Assembly: GCA_947462765.1 (NCBI GenBank)
Contig: CANHQK010000005.1
Location: 17,351 to 81,350 of the forward strand
Direction: 5' to 3'
DNA: 64,000 nucleotides
Origin: Bdellovibrionales bacterium
GTDB lineage: Bacteria > Bdellovibrionota > UBA1018 > CAIMNF01
Shown one piece after another: positions 60,672 through 64,000 of this stretch; position 1 is the first letter of the stretch; each line of letters starts with the position of its first letter. A program made the translations under genes and the position numbers. The notes below the pieces were generated by a model. That model was not told the origin of the DNA and ran no database searches. It saw only the letters and a program-made list of their open reading frames with translations.

Positions 60672-60753
60672 CACTTTCGTATCGCCAAATGTGGCCAAAC
60701 CAATGAGCCCTATCTAACCAAATTTTCGTCAAAAAAATGACTAAAACCAAAAC

Positions 60754-61431
60754 TCAAGGACATCTCACAAAAGGTTCAAACCTCACCCGAATGGGTTCTG
60801 CTAAAAAGCAGGGAGCCAGTTTTTCTATCGGGCATAAAGACGGAGTGATCGAAATACCACCATCCATGGATTTGACCTTGGCCGATCTGACTCTCCAGGG
60901 TTCATGAGATACATCTCCTCGCACTGTGACACCGTCTTTCAACAAAAACAGGTGGTAACGCTCCGTAACCCATCGTTGAAAGTCAGATGAGTGAATCTCA
61001 TTCTCAGAAGTTGCCTGTATTTTCAAACCATAAGGCTCACCCCGTGCATCGTGGCCCTGAGCCGATATCAGGTATTCTGAGCCAGTAGCTTCGGCATTTA
61101 CGGTCGCGTGCCTGTAAGGCAGATTGAAGAAGGTCCGAGCAATCCAATTGGCAAACCGGTGGGGCGTCTCGAGAGTAAAGAAGTAAATCCCCGGGACACC
61201 ATTGACCTTCACATAGGTCCGGAGATTGATCTCCCAAAGACTCGAACCTACTGGGATGTGGGGCAACCCGCGGAATCGGATCCGATCCATGAAGAAGGGA
61301 ATCAACGAAAGAACCGCATGCCCCTCATGAAGATCCAGCGGAAAAGGAACCTGATCCTGAAGATCGGATGCCGGGACTTTCCAGTTCACAAAGAGCACAT
61401 CGTTCCAGCGTTGCTCGATCGTCCAGCTCAT
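60754..61431 (-). CDS. YqjF-like DUF2071 protein
   Basis: About 225 residues of the DUF2071/YqjF family (function unknown; lipocalin-like or acetoacetate-decarboxylase-like beta fold). Typical stretches are WNDVLFVNWKVPASDLQDQVPF, LSLIPFFMDRIRFRGLPHIP, NLRTYVKVNGVPGIYFFTLE and RTFFNLPYRHA. ATG 61431 is chosen because the family begins with MSW-like sequence; a tiny ATGAACTCATGA ORF overlaps the start. Divergent from a small membrane protein. Confidence 0.85.
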   Translation of the reverse strand: MSWTIEQRWNDVLFVNWKVPASDLQDQVPFPLDLHEGHAVLSLIPFFMDRIRFRGLPHIPVGSSLWEINLRTYVKVNGVPGIYFFTLETPHRFANWIARTFFNLPYRHATVNAEATGSEYLISAQGHDARGEPYGLKIQATSENEIHSSDFQRWVTERYHLFLLKDGVTVRGDVSHEPWRVRSAKVKSMDGGISITPSLCPIEKLAPCFLAEPIRVRFEPFVRCP

Positions 61432-61456
61432 GAGTTCATGGTAGCATAAAGCCTGC

Positions 61457-61873
61457 ATGACTTCAGTCTGGATCGACCTGCATGATGCCTGCGTGATTTG
61501 GATGACCGCTGTCATCTGGGTGGTACAGATAAAGCTGTATCCTCACTTCCGATCGGTTAGAGAAGACCTTTTTACTGAATTTCATGCCTGGCACTGCCAG
61601 CGGATCACGTACCTCGTTTGGCCCATGTTCGGAGAACTGCTCCTGTGCGGAGGGATTCTGCTCCAAGTTGGAACCCGACCCGAATGGTTCATTCAATTGT
61701 CAGGAATATCGGTAGTGTTCGCCTCCACAGCCTTCTTCTCTGTTCCAGAGCACAACCGTCTCGGAGCCGGAAAGGACCCTACCTCAATTGAAAGGTTGAT
61801 AAGGACCAATTGGATTCGCACCTTGACTTGGACCTTCTTATCCATTGAACTACTCGGAAGAAGGTTTCGATAA
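61457..61873 (+). CDS. Small membrane protein, DUF4149/DUF1772-like
   Basis: 138 residues with about four membrane segments. Near the N terminus MTAVIWVVQIKLYPHFRSV and FTEFHAWHCQRITYLVWPMFGELLLCGGILL show the W-x-Q-x4-YP-x-F and FHxxHxxRI pattern of small uncharacterised four-helix membrane proteins. The exact family is unsure. Divergent from the DUF2071 gene with 25 bases between starts, so the two probably share a control region. Confidence 0.66.
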   Translation: MTSVWIDLHDACVIWMTAVIWVVQIKLYPHFRSVREDLFTEFHAWHCQRITYLVWPMFGELLLCGGILLQVGTRPEWFIQLSGISVVFASTAFFSVPEHNRLGAGKDPTSIERLIRTNWIRTLTWTFLSIELLGRRFR

Positions 61874-61965
61874 TAAAAAAACATTAAAGGCAGTCACCCA
61901 TCCCGTCCTGGGTTGATGGGCTGGGGAGATGTTTATCTGATTGATGCTGGAACGTTCCCGAACAC

Positions 61966-63096
61966 TCAATGAAACATCCGCCCAAAAAATCCCCTTTTCT
62001 CGAGAACTCTGTAAAGTATCAGAACCAGCCCCATAAAGCCGAGCAGTTCATAAGCGGTGTTAGTCATGGGTATTCCAAAATAACTCCCCACATGCAGTCT
62101 CAGTGGTGCAAGAACTTTGACAAAGAGAATCCGGTGAATAAAAAAAATAGCGAGCGAATGTTTTCCGACCCAAACCCAGAGCCGATTTAAACCCCCAGTC
62201 TCCACCTCACGAAACCGATGAATTCCACCCAAAGCTAAAAGAATTGCACCATAGAGAAAGAGCTGTCCCCAAAAAGAGGATAACAAGAGCTCATCCATCG
62301 CAAATAACATTTCCGGATCGATCTGGAACAGATCTCTTGACATCCAACCTGCAACTCCAGTCAACAGGACGATCAGCCAGAAAACGGGGTTGGACCCCCT
62401 TATCCATTCAGAGGAGCGCTGTCGCCGAAACTGTACCCCCAGTAAAAACCCAAGAGCAGCAAATGGAAGATAATGAAGGGGCTCTGCCGAATTCTGGGCC
62501 CAAGGATGAATTTTCTCGAGAACAGCTCCCAGTGGCCTGAAGTCAACTCCTCGAAGCACCAGAGCGGAGTTGACTCCGGCAGAAGCGATGAAACAGATTC
62601 CCACTCCGAGCAAACCTGTGTACCGCTGTACGGTGAGAAGCATTGCCAAAACCAAGAACCAAACCGAGATCGGAAACAGAGACAAGCCAATGCCAAAATC
62701 TGGGCTTACAATCAGGTTCTCCACCAAAAAAAGAATGAACAGAAACAGGTAAGTGCCCACACGCTCATGATATCCGGAACGGAGCCTCTCCGGAGAAGAC
62801 CTAGAAAGATTGAACCCACTCAAAGCGATAAATAGAGGGGTCACCCAGGGAACCAAAACCTGACAACAAATCCGGGTCAATCCATCTACGGGAAGGGCAT
62901 GACCAACCCACTCGGAGTGTATGGAATAGAGCAACACCTCCCTTGGATCCCGCCACATTCCGAACAGGTTCGAGGGTGAAAAGTAATCGATGTACCAAGA
63001 GTTCAGAATAGCACCGAAATGCTCTAAACAAGCCAAGAGTACCAGAACCCCCCTGACACCATCCTGGACTTCGTTTCTATTGGTATCGATCTCCAC
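61966..63096 (-). CDS. Multi-pass membrane protein, acyltransferase-like (DUF1624/OpgC type)
   Basis: 376 residues, about ten membrane segments. The N terminus DGVRGVLVLLACLEHFGAIL matches the D-x-x-RG start with a conserved His of acyltransferase-3, OpgC and DUF1624 proteins. The C-terminal WVWVGKHSLAIFFIHRILF is the usual last conserved helix of such enzymes. It would transfer acyl groups onto a periplasmic glycan or similar acceptor. The upstream small secreted gene lies 10 bases away in the same direction. Confidence 0.75.
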   Translation of the reverse strand: MEIDTNRNEVQDGVRGVLVLLACLEHFGAILNSWYIDYFSPSNLFGMWRDPREVLLYSIHSEWVGHALPVDGLTRICCQVLVPWVTPLFIALSGFNLSRSSPERLRSGYHERVGTYLFLFILFLVENLIVSPDFGIGLSLFPISVWFLVLAMLLTVQRYTGLLGVGICFIASAGVNSALVLRGVDFRPLGAVLEKIHPWAQNSAEPLHYLPFAALGFLLGVQFRRQRSSEWIRGSNPVFWLIVLLTGVAGWMSRDLFQIDPEMLFAMDELLLSSFWGQLFLYGAILLALGGIHRFREVETGGLNRLWVWVGKHSLAIFFIHRILFVKVLAPLRLHVGSYFGIPMTNTAYELLGFMGLVLILYRVLEKRGFFGRMFH

Positions 63097-63106
63097 CGGG
63101 AGACGC

Positions 63107-63571
63107 TCAATCGCTGGATTCGATCACGCCCTGATGCATTCTCTGATACTTTTCGATCAAGCCCTTAAGCTTTTTTTGGTATTTCAAGTCTGCACTGACC
63201 CTTGAAACCGACTTGTCTTTTCTGATCTCTTGATTGAGGCTCGCTACCTCACGTTGGAATTGGGCCAGCTTAGGTGCGTACTCCCGCTGAATCAGAACCT
63301 TATCACCGGCAGACACTCGAGGATCCCTCAATGCGGCATCCAGTGAATCGAAACTTACTTGAGCCCCCCCTGCCCCATGAGTGCCACTACCCCCATTATT
63401 GGGGGCCACCGTCCTAAAGGTCCAGGTAGCCTTGACTCCATAATGCCCTTCCCCATCCGGACTCCGAATCGTCGTAGGCCGCACCCTCGGCTTCGCTTCT
63501 GCTACGTGAACCGTCACCCAACCAAATAACACCGCACACACCACTCCAAGACCGAGCGACTGATTGAACAT
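63107..63571 (-). CDS. Small secreted protein with C-terminal coiled coil
   Basis: 154 residues from ATG 63571: signal peptide (SLGLGVVCAVLFGWVTVHVAEA), a Gly-rich middle (APNNGGSGTHGAGGA), and a charged helical end (LIQREYAPKLAQFQREVASL through KLKGLIEKYQRM) likely to form a coiled coil. AGGA lies upstream. ATG 63613 would add a basic N-region and is an alternative. No family recognised. Confidence 0.6.
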   Translation of the reverse strand: MFNQSLGLGVVCAVLFGWVTVHVAEAKPRVRPTTIRSPDGEGHYGVKATWTFRTVAPNNGGSGTHGAGGAQVSFDSLDAALRDPRVSAGDKVLIQREYAPKLAQFQREVASLNQEIRKDKSVSRVSADLKYQKKLKGLIEKYQRMHQGVIESSD

Positions 63572-63742
63572 TCTAATCCTACCCCCCAAAGGTTTCCCTA
63601 CCGATCTCTTCATTCTAATGGGCATTGAAAGATGGTCAATATGTCGGTACGGACACGCCCCCATATGCGTCCTCAGGGGTCCAGACATAGAACTCGCTTC
63701 AACTTCTCTTAACTCTACAGAATTAAATTTTAAGGAATCCAA

Positions 63743-64000
63743 ACTGGGGCACTGAGTGCGATCTCACTAAACCTGACGATGAGGGAGGGATTCACTCCGG
63801 CCCTTCCCGGGCCTCCGCCCTCCGGGCCACACTCACTCCGTTCGCGTGGTACAAAAATACCCTCCTGGTATTTTTGTCGAACCCGCGAGCCCTCTTCATC
63901 TCCTCACCTTCTCCGCCATTCCCTCGCCGCGATCAGCAAATGGAGCAGTTCCCCAAGGGGAATAGAGGGAGCCCGACTCTCGCGAGGCCAGGACGGCCGA
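63743..64000. other. Gene-free, palindrome-rich window end
   Basis: 258 bases with no coding pattern on either strand. It holds GGCCC-TTCCC-GGGCC (63799-63813), repeats of CACTCCG-like words, and a perfect A/T-rich hairpin at 63851-63877. Confidence 0.5.
63851..63877. terminator. Perfect bidirectional hairpin with A/T arms
   Basis: ACAAAAATACC - CTCCT - GGTATTTTTGT: an 11-bp perfect stem with a 5-base loop, T-rich on the 3' arm in both directions, so it can act as a weak terminator either way. Flanking TCGCG (63842) and CGCGA (63885) can extend the fold. Confidence 0.55.

Noticed and set aside
63870..63892. GGGTTCGAC on the minus strand, like a tRNA T loop
   Set aside because: No acceptor, D or anticodon arm can be built around it.
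1..64000. CRISPR array, prophage, integrase or toxin-antitoxin pair
   Set aside because: No regularly spaced repeats, phage structural genes, integrase or paired small toxin-like genes were found on either strand.

Overview
The window is a gene-dense, moderately GC-rich chromosomal segment of a free-living Gram-negative bacterium. It has RND/ABC export with a TolC-type outer-membrane protein, many Sec-secreted proteins, sigma-54 control, class I fumarase, PEP synthase and membrane FtsH. The gene mix (PrkA kinase, many lineage-specific secreted proteins, a membrane urate hydroxylase) would fit the former Deltaproteobacteria/Bdellovibrionota. That placement is an inference without rRNA or phylogeny. 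No rRNA, tRNA or CRISPR array was seen.

Layout. 1-5 kb: partial holA, nrdR-nusB, then three unknown genes overlapping into prkA. 5.0-6.0 kb: a complete IS with 25-bp inverted repeats, lying exactly between prkA and a convergent metallopeptidase and supplying both stop codons. 7.6-11 kb: RluA-type pseudouridine synthase, an SDR and two-subunit fumarase. 11-15 kb: TolC-MacA-MacB exporter. 15-21 kb: FtsH, Hsp20, universal stress protein and PEP synthase, in one direction. 21-28 kb: a CxxCH secreted protein, a divergent histidine kinase/NtrC-type regulator pair, a consensus sigma-54 promoter, a small secreted protein, a highly structured ~250-nt RNA candidate and the K+ transporter Kup.

28-47 kb is the most striking part: a purine-to-malate module with its own molybdenum-cofactor supply. 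Guanine deaminase and xanthine dehydrogenase (xdhABC) would make urate. A membrane urate hydroxylase carrying a cupredoxin instead of a cytochrome c would oxidise it, and HIU hydrolase follows. A 1574-residue protein then joins malate synthase, OHCU decarboxylase, a beta-lactamase-fold serine hydrolase and allantoicase. The seven genes moaA-moeA-moaD-moaE-xdhA-xdhB-xdhC overlap or abut as one unit. The divergent unit is moaC/mogA fusion, MOT1-type molybdate transporter, rhodanese-tailed MoeB, a membrane protein and an FKBP.

47.7-51 kb: four consecutive exported proteins (SGNH hydrolase, YiiX-type papain-like protein, a phosphatase-like protein lacking the catalytic Arg, a small protein). 51-54 kb: glutamyl-Q tRNA(Asp) synthetase, a glycine-rich RRM protein, a terminator, a DEAD-box helicase and a frame-disrupted pseudogene. 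54-64 kb: a quinone-oxidoreductase-like enzyme, an A+T-richer stretch with very large secreted unknowns (one caspase-like), a DUF2071 protein, membrane proteins, and a palindrome-rich gene-free end.
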